Assembly: GCA_964509975.1 (NCBI GenBank) | Contig: CAZDZO010000015.1 | Location: forward strand, 1-24,969 | Direction of reading: 5' to 3' | Length of the DNA stretch: 24,969 bases | Source: CAZVBV01 sp964509975 | GTDB taxonomy: Bacteria > Patescibacteriota > Gracilibacteria > UBA4473 | Part shown: positions 1 through 7,276 of the stretch, piece after piece | How positions within the stretch are numbered: the stretch's first letter is position 1 | Layout of the letters: each line of letters starts with the position of its first letter | Translations under genes and position numbers: made by a program | The notes under the pieces: generated by a model | The model's input: the letters and a program-made list of their open reading frames with translations, nothing else | The model's database searches: none | What the model was told of the DNA's origin: nothing

Positions 1-2
1 GG

Positions 3-1157
3 ATTGGTGGAATTTTCTTTTTTATAGGAAAAATCATTGGATATATCTTGCTCACCATCTTCATATCACAAATTCATAAACGCGTTGCCGACAAAAAATA
101 TAATACGTTAGCGGACTATTTCGGAGATTTTCATGGGAAATATATTCACCAGTTTGTCGCGGGTGTTATTGCGGTAACGTATTTGGGATGGTGTTTGGTG
201 GGGTTTGTTGGGGGAGCGGGGATTATTGTAATCCTCAGCGGAATATCATTTGAACTCGCCGCATTCGTAATGCTGGGGGCTATTTTGCTTTACACGATTA
301 TCGGAGGATTCCGAAATGTCATCCGTACAGATTATATTCAATGGATTGCAATTTTCGTGGTATTCCTTCTTTTCTTTGCAAATTTTTCCAGCAACTTGAA
401 ATCAGTCGAAGCCGTTCAATGGGATTTCTTTGCTATGTCTGGGGATATGATAGCGGCATTCTTTCTTGTCGGAGTAACGTATCCTTTTTCCGCAATGGAG
501 GTGTGGCAAAGAATGTTTGCGCTCGAAAAATCCAAGAAAATCGTTGCGGCTATGACACGATTTGGAATTATGTATTTGATATTCGGGATAGTGCTGTGTC
601 TCATTATCATGATTATCCGGACGTTCGATACCACAATGAATCCAGATTTTGCGATTGTAGAAGGAATTGTGCGGTTCTTCCCACCAACCTTTGTGGCACT
701 GGGAACGGTAGCATTCTTTGCGGCTATTATGAGTTCCCTTGATTCCTATCTTTTTGTCGCCAATGCGACGGTGGTACATGATTTCTTTGATCCTCAAAAA
801 AAGTTAGCGTCGAAAGTCATTGAAAAAAAGATGCGTTGGACCCTTCTTGTTCTTGGAATCCTGACACTCTGTATTGGATTTGTGTGGCGAAATATTGTGG
901 ATATTGCGGTGTACTTTTCTGGGATTACAGTAGTGATATCGATGTTGGTTTTTTTCTCATGGATATGGCGAAAACAAGTTTCGGAGAATGCTCTTATTTT
1001 TTGCGGAACGCTTGGATTGGTTTCCGTAACGATGTTTGCTTGTCTTACTCCAGTAGGGGCGATGTGGCTTTTGCCAGGAATTTTTGTGCCAATGGTTGGT
1101 TTGCTTTTTTGGTATTTGATTCGTACACTAACGCTACTTTGTAAACAAAAAATATGA
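3..1157 (+). CDS. Sodium:solute symporter family (SSS) transporter, 5'-truncated by window edge
   Basis: Integral membrane transporter that would couple Na+ entry to uptake of a small solute; the substrate cannot be told. The reading frame is open to the left edge, so the start lies upstream; about 384 residues are visible, against roughly 450-550 for the family, so the first helices are missing. Visible hallmarks are a helix pair followed by GGFRNVIRTDYIQ, which matches the conserved Gly-Gly...TD-x-IQ stretch of SSS proteins, and AAIMSSLDSYL, which matches the family's A-x-MSS-x-DS-x-L segment near the sodium site. About nine to ten hydrophobic segments remain. Its TGA stop overlaps the ATG of the next gene (ATGA), so the two are probably translationally coupled. 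The family call is firm; proline, sugar or other substrate specificity is not resolvable. Confidence 0.88.
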   Translation: MGGIFFFIGKIIGYILLTIFISQIHKRVADKKYNTLADYFGDFHGKYIHQFVAGVIAVTYLGWCLVGFVGGAGIIVILSGISFELAAFVMLGAILLYTIIGGFRNVIRTDYIQWIAIFVVFLLFFANFSSNLKSVEAVQWDFFAMSGDMIAAFFLVGVTYPFSAMEVWQRMFALEKSKKIVAAMTRFGIMYLIFGIVLCLIIMIIRTFDTTMNPDFAIVEGIVRFFPPTFVALGTVAFFAAIMSSLDSYLFVANATVVHDFFDPQKKLASKVIEKKMRWTLLVLGILTLCIGFVWRNIVDIAVYFSGITVVISMLVFFSWIWRKQVSENALIFCGTLGLVSVTMFACLTPVGAMWLLPGIFVPMVGLLFWYLIRTLTLLCKQKI

Positions 1158-1753
1158 CAGAAGGAGGTCCAGAAAATCTCGACGATTTAATGCTTGGAAA
1201 TGTGAGTGAAGGGGTAACTGAATCTGATGAGAAATTTAAAGCGCGAGTGGCTGCAGCTCAAGCGAAACTAGCTCAGCTTAAAAAAGACGAAAGCAAAACA
1301 AAAGATTTTGATTTAAAACTTTCCAAATTAATCACATCACTCGATCCACACACCTTGCGACTCGTGGTTTTCCTTATTAATAACAGTGTACCGAGTCTCA
1401 CGGTGCTTGCGATGAGTTCTCTTGTGGTTCACAAAGCAGAGAAGATTTGTCATACAGAGTTTCATAAATTTATTGAAGAACAAGCAGACTTCTCTGACGC
1501 TAAACTCAAACCAGAAATAGAGAAATTGGTTTCTCTTTGGTGGACCTATATGTTTGCTGCTGATCAAGTGTCGGTAGATACGAAGATGTCATCGTTTCAT
1601 TCTAACGCGGCTTTTGTGGAATTCATTTCTTTGGAATTTGTGGAAATGATGAAACGATTTTTGGCCGATCATGAAGTAGAACATCCACACATGGAAGAGA
1701 TTGAGAAGATGTTGAAGAAATATGAGGGGATATTGTTTGCAGCAAAAAAGTAA
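1154..1753 (+). CDS. Unknown 199-residue acidic helical protein coupled to the symporter
   Basis: I do not recognise this protein. It has no signal peptide or membrane segment. Residues 20-60 are charged and predicted helical (possible short coiled coil), followed by a leucine-rich region and a C-terminal acidic helix ending in KYEGILFAAKK. The ATG overlaps the symporter TGA by 4 bp. A perfect Shine-Dalgarno-like AAGGAGGT sits at 1161-1168, inside the reading frame 7 nt after the ATG; the only in-frame ATG after it (1190) is about 22 nt further on, too far for usual spacing, so the ATG at 1154 is kept. The stop codon TAA is the first part of a dispersed repeat (see 1748-1820). Co-translation with a transporter hints at an accessory role, but this is only context. 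Confidence 0.75.
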   Translation: MTEGGPENLDDLMLGNVSEGVTESDEKFKARVAAAQAKLAQLKKDESKTKDFDLKLSKLITSLDPHTLRLVVFLINNSVPSLTVLAMSSLVVHKAEKICHTEFHKFIEEQADFSDAKLKPEIEKLVSLWWTYMFAADQVSVDTKMSSFHSNAAFVEFISLEFVEMMKRFLADHEVEHPHMEEIEKMLKKYEGILFAAKK

Positions 1754-1820
1754 GTGAAATCCAGCGATCCCGCAAGTCGAGAGAATCGTTAGTCGAACTT
1801 ATCCTCAGGAATGTAAGGAT
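1748..1820 (+). repeat. Stop-codon-associated dispersed repeat, copy 1
   Basis: This element starts with AAGTAAGTGA, which includes the TAA stop of the upstream gene, and ends in a hairpin (ATCCT at 1801-1805 with AGGAT at 1816-1820). The 22 bases at 1783-1804 match 21014-21035 (other strand) with one mismatch and 11156-11177 (other strand) with about five. It is longer than the other two copies in its first half. Confidence 0.7.
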
Positions 1821-1826
1821 CTTTTT
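1801..1826 (+). terminator. Rho-independent terminator of the symporter pair
   Basis: ATCCT/AGGAT stem with a 10-nt loop, followed by CTTTTT. It is the terminal hairpin of the repeat element that begins at the preceding stop codon. Confidence 0.55.
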
Positions 1827-1856
1827 AAATATTCCTTCAAAAAAAAACAAAAAAAT

Positions 1857-1884
1857 TTGACGAACAAAATTTGTTTCCTAAACT
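1857..1884 (+). promoter_or_regulatory. Promoter before the small unknown genes
   Basis: TTGACG (1857-1862), a 16-bp spacer, and TAAACT (1879-1884). Expected transcription start is near 1891, which lies after the ATG at 1885, so that ATG probably is not used. Confidence 0.5.
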
Positions 1885-2169
1885 ATGCCGGGTTTTTTAG
1901 AAATGCTCTTTTCGGTGTCAGCTATAGCAAGTAGTCACGCGTGGGTGTGTCCACTCGAAATATCAATTCTCGAGCAGATCCTCCCGTGGGTGTTCTGCTT
2001 GTTATCAAAAGAAATTATTCATCAACTAAATACATTACCTATGTCAGAAGTACAAATTAGAGAAAGGTTAACTGAATTAGATCAAGCGAATTCTTTACAA
2101 CCATCTGAGCAGGATGAAATAGCACGGCTCGTGGATTTATTAGGAAAAGTGTCTAAAAAACGAAAGTAA
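1885..2169 (+). CDS. Small unknown protein; true start probably 1903 or 2041
   Basis: The open frame gives 94 residues, but the promoter -10 box ends right at the first ATG, so translation most likely starts at ATG 1903 or ATG 2041. The last 42 residues (from 2041: MSEVQIRERLTELDQ...) are a natural-looking, charged, helical sequence ending KVSKKRK. The first 52 residues are rich in Trp, Cys and hydrophobic residues and coincide with a run of short hairpins (GTGG/CCAC at 1941-1954, CTCGA/TCGAG at 1954-1974, GCAGA/TCTGC at 1974-1998), so that stretch may be a structured leader rather than protein. It is followed after 22 bp by another small gene. No function recognised. Confidence 0.45.
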   Translation: MPGFLEMLFSVSAIASSHAWVCPLEISILEQILPWVFCLLSKEIIHQLNTLPMSEVQIRERLTELDQANSLQPSEQDEIARLVDLLGKVSKKRK

Positions 2170-2191
2170 AGAACTTTTAAAACAAAACAGT

Positions 2192-2482
2192 ATGATTGAT
2201 CTCGCTATTCAGAAGGTGCATCAAGAACTTGATGTAGTAGGAATTATGACCGAAGAAGATCAACTTAAAGTTTTTCTTCTTCAAACTTGGAAAGAGTTTC
2301 AAAAAAAGAATCAAGAATTTACAAAAAACATTGCTCAGGAAATAGTCCGTAAAACAGACTTTTTCAAACAGTATGAACATTTTTTTATCGAAGTTTGGGT
2401 TGCTTTAAAAAAGAGAGTTAAGGAAGTTCTTCAGACACTTCAAAGAAAAGAAGTTTTTGGAAATCCAGTTCGTTGTTACTAA
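2192..2482 (+). CDS. Small unknown helical protein, 96 residues
   Basis: No family recognised. The protein is highly charged and helical throughout (many Lys, Glu, Gln), with no signal peptide or membrane segment. It begins MIDLAIQKVHQELD and its C-terminal half contains an aromatic patch (FFKQYEHFF). It lies 22 bp after the preceding small gene and ends 17 bp before a strong terminator, so the two genes form a short transcription unit. A toxin-antitoxin pair would fit the size and order, but no toxin or antitoxin motif is visible in either, so I do not call one. Confidence 0.6.
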   Translation: MIDLAIQKVHQELDVVGIMTEEDQLKVFLLQTWKEFQKKNQEFTKNIAQEIVRKTDFFKQYEHFFIEVWVALKKRVKEVLQTLQRKEVFGNPVRCY

Positions 2483-2499
2483 AATCAGAACACCATTCT

Positions 2500-2535
2500 T
2501 GCGATGAGTCTCATTGAGGCCATCGCATTTTTTTT
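2500..2535 (+). terminator. Rho-independent terminator
   Basis: TGCGATG (2500-2506) pairs with CATCGCA (2521-2527), followed by eight T. It closes the two-gene unit 1885-2482. Confidence 0.85.
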
Positions 2536-2547
2536 GTACGAAAAGTA

Positions 2548-2594
2548 TTGAACAAAAAACATGTCCTCGACTTGATCGGGGATGTGTTCAATAA
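2548..2594. repeat. Nested palindrome with TTGAACA/TGTTCAA arms
   Basis: Outer arms TTGAACA and TGTTCAA enclose ACATGTCCTCGA / TCGGGGATGT around a CTTGA loop. The outer arms are shared with elements at 11111-11131, 19420-19459 and 19670-19690. Confidence 0.5.
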
Positions 2595-2617
2595 GTAAGA
2601 GGAGAGTAGAAAAATCT

Positions 2618-2755
2618 AGTCATTCCGGCTTGCCCGGAATCGGGTGAAAACTTGGAATATGTTTTTAAGCGTTAGCGCGCTGTAAATGTTGATTTTTCGC
2701 TTTGCTCTACACACGGGAGGACAATTGATCCGATCCTGGGCAAGCCAGGATGACT
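2618..2755. repeat. REPIN-like paired-hairpin element, family 1 copy A (138 bp)
   Basis: Inverted terminal repeats of 24 bp (20 of 24 identical), each itself a hairpin. The left is AGTC + ATTCCGG-CTTGC-CCGGAAT; the right, read on the other strand, is AGTC + ATCCTGG-CTTGC-CCAGGAT. The four differences between the two arms are two compensated base pairs. The interior (2643-2730) shares a TTCGCTTTGCTCTACA-like run with copy B at 10961-11097. Confidence 0.7.
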
Positions 2756-2773
2756 AAGTGTATTGAGTATTTC

Positions 2774-4087
2774 TTATTGTAACGTAAAAGTAACCGTTTC
2801 AATCTTTTCTTCCTCTGATTTTTTGATTGTGAATTTGAATTTATTTCCCATCTTTTCGAGAGCGATTTCTTCGCCTTCCCCAGGGAATCGTTCGAGTTTT
2901 TCAAGCAAGAAATAGGAGAGTGTTTTGTTCTCGTCTTCTCGTTCCCATGGCCAATGTTTCGCTGGAGCATGTCGTCCGAGTGTTTTCTTCACATACTCTT
3001 CAATCTGTTCTAATTCAATATTCGCACGACATTCAAAGGAGCGTCTTCCTGTTCGTCGAATTAACACATCTGTTTCATCTGCTTCATCTTCAAATTCTCC
3101 AAAAATTTCTTCCAAAATGTCTTCCAATGTAATGAGTCCAATAAGTGCTCCGTGTTCATCGAGCACAAACGCCATGTGTGTGCTTTCGTTTTGAAACTCT
3201 CGAAGCAACGTATCAATCTTCATTGTGAGAGGAATCTTCATCGGTGGCAGTAGAGAGAGGTTCGCTACTTTTTTGTTTTTAAAATCTGGCTTAAGGAATT
3301 CTTCGACCAGAGACTGCACCTTCAAAACGCCCACAATATCATCTGAATTTTCATGAAAAACAGGGATACGTGAGAAGGTTGATTCGGCAATTTCCTTCAA
3401 GGCCTCGGGAACGGGCATATTGTCTGGTAAAGAAAAGATCTTACTGCGAGAGGTCATAATGCTTTCTACGTCGTGTTCATCAAATTCAAGCACACGCTCA
3501 AAGAGTTCTTTCTCTTCAGTTTCAATACGTCCTTCTTTCTCACTGAGTTCAATAGCTGCCTTGAGTTCGTCTTCGGTCAACCCATATGTCTGCTGGCTTG
3601 ATCCTGTGAATTTTTTTGAAATCGAAGCAAGGGGAGTGACGATGGGCCAGAGAACAACTCCAAGAAATTTAAGGATAGGAGCGGCAAAAAGAGAAAAGGA
3701 AAGGGCGTATCGATGTGCGATTGATTTCGGCGTAATTTCTCCAAAAACAAGCAAAAGAAATGTCATTACCCCTGTCACGACTCCAATAACGGTATTGGTG
3801 TTTTCTCCAACTCCCATATCGTTTGCTATTCGTAAAGCTACGACGGTTGCCATTGCAGAGGCTGCAACGTTTACTACATTGCATCCGATGAGAATCGTTA
3901 CGAGTAGCTTACTGGAGTCTGCCTTTAGGAGCTCAAGTTGTAGGGCTCTTTTTTCTTCCTTCTTTGTTTTTGCTTTGTTTTTCAGTGCTTGAATCTTTTC
4001 GGGACCAAGCGAAAAAAGAGCGATTTCTGCTCCAGAAAAAAATCCAGAGAGAATCAAAAGTAGTACCAATAAACCAATTTCATTCAT
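2774..4087 (-). CDS. CorC/HlyC (CNNM, UPF0053) family membrane protein with CBS pair
   Basis: 437 residues, full length for the family. The order is classic: an N-terminal CNNM/DUF21 membrane domain (about residues 1-180) with four hydrophobic segments starting LLVLLLILSGFFSGAEIALFS, then two CBS domains (about 195-320, including DSTFSRIPV-like and THMAFVLDEHGALIGLITLEDILEEIFGE-type motifs), and a C-terminal CorC/transporter-associated domain (about 340-435). Relatives take part in Mg2+/Co2+ efflux or tolerance; some were named hemolysins, which should not be inferred here. The start at 4087 fits a -10 box TACAAT only 6 nt upstream. It is transcribed alone, convergent with the small genes to its left and divergent from dnaN. 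Confidence 0.9.
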   Translation of the reverse strand: MNEIGLLVLLLILSGFFSGAEIALFSLGPEKIQALKNKAKTKKEEKRALQLELLKADSSKLLVTILIGCNVVNVAASAMATVVALRIANDMGVGENTNTVIGVVTGVMTFLLLVFGEITPKSIAHRYALSFSLFAAPILKFLGVVLWPIVTPLASISKKFTGSSQQTYGLTEDELKAAIELSEKEGRIETEEKELFERVLEFDEHDVESIMTSRSKIFSLPDNMPVPEALKEIAESTFSRIPVFHENSDDIVGVLKVQSLVEEFLKPDFKNKKVANLSLLPPMKIPLTMKIDTLLREFQNESTHMAFVLDEHGALIGLITLEDILEEIFGEFEDEADETDVLIRRTGRRSFECRANIELEQIEEYVKKTLGRHAPAKHWPWEREDENKTLSYFLLEKLERFPGEGEEIALEKMGNKFKFTIKKSEEEKIETVTFTLQ

Positions 4088-4093
4088 AGTCGT

Positions 4094-4099
4094 ATTGTA
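4094..4099 (-). promoter_or_regulatory. -10 box for the CorC-family gene, leaderless arrangement
   Basis: TACAAT on the minus strand ends 6 nt before the ATG at 4087, so transcription should start at or next to the start codon. No good -35 is visible at the expected distance. Confidence 0.5.
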
Positions 4100-4122
4100 A
4101 CATGATTTTAAATTTTTCTATC

Positions 4123-4302
4123 ATCCCAGAATTTTAACGAAATCTCCGGGATCTATTATTATATTTGGATATCGGCAGGGTTGTTCTTTTTATAACTAAA
4201 AAGAACCAAAAAGTTTTGGGGACGAGAAAACTCGCTTTCATTAGCATAGCATATAATTGCCGAGTCCCATTGACGCTCAGACACTTCTCGTCCACAAGCC
4301 CC
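4123..4302. repeat. Structured intergenic region with nested inverted repeats
   Basis: The 306-bp gap before dnaN holds no gene. It contains ATCCCAGA/TCTCCGGGAT (4123-4152), a 9-bp hairpin GTTCTTTTT/AAAAAGAAC (4183-4206), CCAAAA/TTTTGG (4206-4219), and a large stem GGACGAGAA (4220-4228) with TTCTCGTCC (4285-4293) enclosing ACTCG/CGAGT (4230-4234 and 4261-4265). Outer GGGG (4218-4221) can also face CCCC (4299-4302). This may be a repeat element or a small RNA. Confidence 0.5.
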
Positions 4303-4357
4303 CATTAGAGAGCACTCCTCAATATTTGGATTCTTTCATTTTTCTCAAAAAAATCTT

Positions 4358-4384
4358 TTGACATTCATCGTTTTGCTGTACAAT
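4358..4384 (+). promoter_or_regulatory. dnaN promoter
   Basis: TTGACA (4358-4363), 15-bp spacer, TACAAT (4379-4384). The ATG begins 9 nt after the -10 box, so the mRNA would be leaderless or nearly so. Confidence 0.7.
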
Positions 4385-4393
4385 TTTACAGAC

Positions 4394-5497
4394 ATGAAAG
4401 TAGTTATTTCGCAAGAGGTTCTTCTCGACAGTTTAAAGACCGTATCACGGGCTGTTTCGGGACAAAATACGTTGCCAGTATTGGGAAACGTGCTTATCCG
4501 TGCAACTGGAAAAAAGTTGAACTTTGCAGCAACAAATCTTGAGATTTCTATTTCGACTTCATCTGAAGCTGTGGTAAAAAACGAAGGAGCGATTACCGTT
4601 CCTGCCAAGATTTTGACATCGTATGTTTCGCTCCTCAAAAAGGGCGAAGAAGTAGAATTGTCTGTTTCTGCGGGAACAGCCCTTGAAGTAAAATCTCAGA
4701 GCTCAAAGACGAAGATTAAAGGAATTACAGCGGACGAATTCCCGTCTATTGCTCGTGTAGAAGGAGGAATAAAGTTGGATCTTGATACAAAAGATTTCCA
4801 AGAATCGGTTCATCAAGTAGCCTTTGCGGCTCAGGAATATTCTTCACGACCTATTTTGTCTGGGGTATTCTTTGCTACAGACAAATCAAAATTGCGCATG
4901 GCGGCAACAGATTCTTATCGTCTCAGTGAAAAGGTGTTGAAATTGAAATCGGATGTTGCTGAAACATCTTGTGTGATTCCAGTACGAGCGGTATTTGAAG
5001 CAGATCGTTTGGCGGGAGGCGAAGAAGCTCTTGAGATGAGGATCTCAGAGAATCAAGTCATGTTTACGGTCAATGGAACAGAACTGACTTCTCGACTGAT
5101 TGAAGGACAATTTCCAGATTATCAACAAATTATTCCAAAGAAAAGTTCTACAACCGCTGAAATTGATCGTTCAGAATTTGAATTGGCGGTTCGTCGAGTA
5201 TCCATCTTTGCAAAAGAAAACAATCAACATATGAAACTAGAGTTTCTGAATGATGGGACGTTGACGATCTCTACAGATGCGACGGAGATTGGGGAAGAAA
5301 AAACAACAATTCCCGTGAAACTAGAAGGGGGAACAAGTTTGATTGCCCTCAATGCAGATTATGTGCTCGATATTCTCGGAGCGCTTTCTGGAGAAGATAA
5401 GGTGCGTATGGAGCTGGAAGGAAAGATGAGTCCAGCAGTTATTGGAGCGGTAAAAAATAAAGACTTCCTGCATTTGATTATGCCTCTTAAAATGTAG
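4394..5497 (+). CDS. dnaN: DNA polymerase III beta sliding clamp
   Basis: Ring-forming processivity clamp that tethers the replicative polymerase to DNA. 367 residues, normal length, with the three successive clamp domains. It starts MKVVISQEVLLDSLKTVSRAV, as beta clamps do; the open frame extends 12 codons further upstream, but that ATG lies inside the -35 box, so 4394 is the start. Recognisable family segments are NTLPVLGNVLI (residues about 26-36), EFPSIARVEGG, RPILSGVFFA, ATDSYRLSEK and, at the C terminus, LHLIMPLKM matching the conserved ...MPMRL-type end that forms part of the peptide-binding cleft. It is transcribed alone and lies about 6 kb from dnaA rather than next to it. Confidence 0.97.
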   Translation: MKVVISQEVLLDSLKTVSRAVSGQNTLPVLGNVLIRATGKKLNFAATNLEISISTSSEAVVKNEGAITVPAKILTSYVSLLKKGEEVELSVSAGTALEVKSQSSKTKIKGITADEFPSIARVEGGIKLDLDTKDFQESVHQVAFAAQEYSSRPILSGVFFATDKSKLRMAATDSYRLSEKVLKLKSDVAETSCVIPVRAVFEADRLAGGEEALEMRISENQVMFTVNGTELTSRLIEGQFPDYQQIIPKKSSTTAEIDRSEFELAVRRVSIFAKENNQHMKLEFLNDGTLTISTDATEIGEEKTTIPVKLEGGTSLIALNADYVLDILGALSGEDKVRMELEGKMSPAVIGAVKNKDFLHLIMPLKM

Positions 5498-5558
5498 TAC
5501 TCGCCGTTTGAGTTGACGCTCGAAAGGGGACTTTTCCATTTTAGGAATACATATGCAC

Positions 5559-5580
5559 GGTTTTTGTATACGTAAAAACG
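5559..5580. promoter_or_regulatory. Palindrome upstream of the mfd operon
   Basis: GTTTTT (5560-5565) and AAAAAC (5574-5579) flank the self-complementary GTATAC. It ends 17 bp before the first ATG of the operon, where an operator would sit. A weak TATTTA (5585-5590) could be a -10 box. Confidence 0.35.
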
Positions 5581-5596
5581 AATTTATTTATTTTTC

Positions 5597-7273
5597 ATGA
5601 AATGCGTTTGCGCCATTTCGGGGAAGTCCTTTGAGATAACTGATGAGGATCTCAAATTCTATGAAAAAATAGGTGTCCCATCTCCAACACTCTGTCCAGA
5701 AGAGAGGGAGCGACGTCGGTTGTCCTGGAGAGGGAAAAACTTTTTTCTGCGTCCCTGTGATAAGTGTCAGAAGAATTCTTTTTCGTGGTTCTCAGCGGAT
5801 ACAAAAGGGGTGCTTACCTATTGCGATGATTGTTTTCAATCAGATAAGTTTGACGCTACGGTATACGGAAGAGAGTTCGATTTTGATCGCCCTTTCTTCG
5901 AACAGTTTGCAGAGCTTCAGAAACAAGTGCCTCGGCACATTTCAAATGCGATTTTAAATGAGAATAGTGAATACATTATCTCTGCTCACAAAAATAAAAA
6001 TTGTTACATGACGGATGAAATGGATGGGTCATGGGATTGTTATTTCGGATACAATGTTCAGTATTGTAAAAACATTGTAGCGGGGCTGTATATAAGAGAT
6101 TCAGAGATTGGCTATGACCTTGTGAAAGCCGAAAATTGTTACGCAGTTTTCTATTCCCAAAATGTATTTCATTGTGTGGAATCAGCATTTCTTCAGAATT
6201 GTCGAAGTTGTAAAAATTGTCTCTTTAGTGCCAATCTGCGGAACAAGGAATATCATGTTTTCAATAAACCGGTTTCAAAGGATGAGTACAAAAAGTATTG
6301 GGATTTCTTGTTTTCGGGATCGATGAAGAATTTAGAAATTTGCCAAGAGAAGTTTGCCTCCTTCATCAAAGACCAATCATTTCCGGCGTCTATCCTTATT
6401 AATACAGAAGATTGCACGGGGAACTACATTACGAACTCTAAAAACGCAAAAGATTGTTTTGGTGTAGATAATTGTCGGGATTGTCGATTTTGTGTTGATA
6501 TTCACAAGGCAAAGGATTGTTATGATGTAAATATTTATGAGGGAGAGCTTATGTATGAATGCGTTAATACAGGGCCTGAAGGCTATAATATAATCGGTTC
6601 GAATCTCTGTTGGTTTGCGAGTGATGTGTCGTATTGCATGGAACTTCATCATGGCTGTAAGAACTGCTTCGGATGTGCGGGGCTCAAGAAGGAGGAATAC
6701 TGCATTCTCAATAAAAAATACTCAAAAAAAGAATATGAATTATTGAACACAAAAATTGTTCAACATATGAAGAAAACCGGTGAATATGGGGAATTCTTCC
6801 CTACAAATATGTCTCCAACGCCGTACAATCACACGATGGCACAACAATTTTATCCACTCACAAAGGAAGAGGTTTTATCCCGTGGATGGAAGTGGGAGGA
6901 TGAGAAAGAAGTGATTGGAGAAGTTGCAGAAACTTCTATTCCCGAAAACCTGAAAAACCTCCCAGAAGGCTTTCCTTCAAAGGTTTTCTCGTGTATAATA
7001 ACAAAGAAGAAGTTCCGGTTTACCCCTCAAGAACTTGATTTTTATAAAAAATGGGGTATTCCTCTGCCAACACTTTCTCCTGCAACGAGAATCGAAAGTT
7101 TATGGAAGAAATTAGGAGACAGAAAATTGCATGATCGCACGTGTTCACAATGTTCGATTTCAGTTCAGTCAGTCTTTTCAGCAGAAGCACCAGCCGTTCG
7201 AGGCTCTGAGGAGCCCTCAGGCTTTCGAAGAGAGAAGGTTCTCTGTGAACAATGTTATCTCAAGATACTGTAA
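5597..7273 (+). CDS. Large cysteine-rich CPR-type protein with duplicated zinc-ribbon-like ends
   Basis: 558 residues, cytoplasmic, no signal peptide. The N-terminal module (residues about 1-85) reads CAISGKSFEITDEDLKFYEK...PTLCPEER...CDKC...YCDDC, which looks like a treble-clef/zinc-ribbon site. The middle (about 110-400) has many NCY, DCY, CKNC and similar steps at near-regular spacing, suggesting a repetitive beta-solenoid or multi-metal fold. The C-terminal part (about 460-558) repeats the N-terminal module: FSCIITKKKFRFTPQELDFYKKWGIPLPTLSP...CSQC...CEQC, with the first Cys pair partly lost. Similar proteins are common in CPR genomes, where some carry a misleading CaiB/BaiF name; the function is unknown. 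It is first of three genes, 3 bp before mfd, so a link to DNA repair or transcription is possible. The C-terminal copy carries a palindromic insertion (7197-7230). Confidence 0.85.
   Translation: MKCVCAISGKSFEITDEDLKFYEKIGVPSPTLCPEERERRRLSWRGKNFFLRPCDKCQKNSFSWFSADTKGVLTYCDDCFQSDKFDATVYGREFDFDRPFFEQFAELQKQVPRHISNAILNENSEYIISAHKNKNCYMTDEMDGSWDCYFGYNVQYCKNIVAGLYIRDSEIGYDLVKAENCYAVFYSQNVFHCVESAFLQNCRSCKNCLFSANLRNKEYHVFNKPVSKDEYKKYWDFLFSGSMKNLEICQEKFASFIKDQSFPASILINTEDCTGNYITNSKNAKDCFGVDNCRDCRFCVDIHKAKDCYDVNIYEGELMYECVNTGPEGYNIIGSNLCWFASDVSYCMELHHGCKNCFGCAGLKKEEYCILNKKYSKKEYELLNTKIVQHMKKTGEYGEFFPTNMSPTPYNHTMAQQFYPLTKEEVLSRGWKWEDEKEVIGEVAETSIPENLKNLPEGFPSKVFSCIITKKKFRFTPQELDFYKKWGIPLPTLSPATRIESLWKKLGDRKLHDRTCSQCSISVQSVFSAEAPAVRGSEEPSGFRREKVLCEQCYLKIL
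7197..7230. repeat. Palindromic element inserted in frame in the cysteine-rich gene
   Basis: CTGAGG (7206-7211) pairs with CCTCAG (7215-7220), flanked by TTCGA and TCGAA. It encodes about VRGSEEPSGFRR. The protein's own N-terminal copy of the module has 8 residues between FSA and the last Cys pair, while this copy has 20, so about 36 bp look inserted. Confidence 0.6.
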
Positions 7274-7276
7274 TAC

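Noticed and set aside
1885..2482. Toxin-antitoxin pair
   Set aside because: Two small neighbouring genes, but no toxin fold or antitoxin DNA-binding motif is visible in either.
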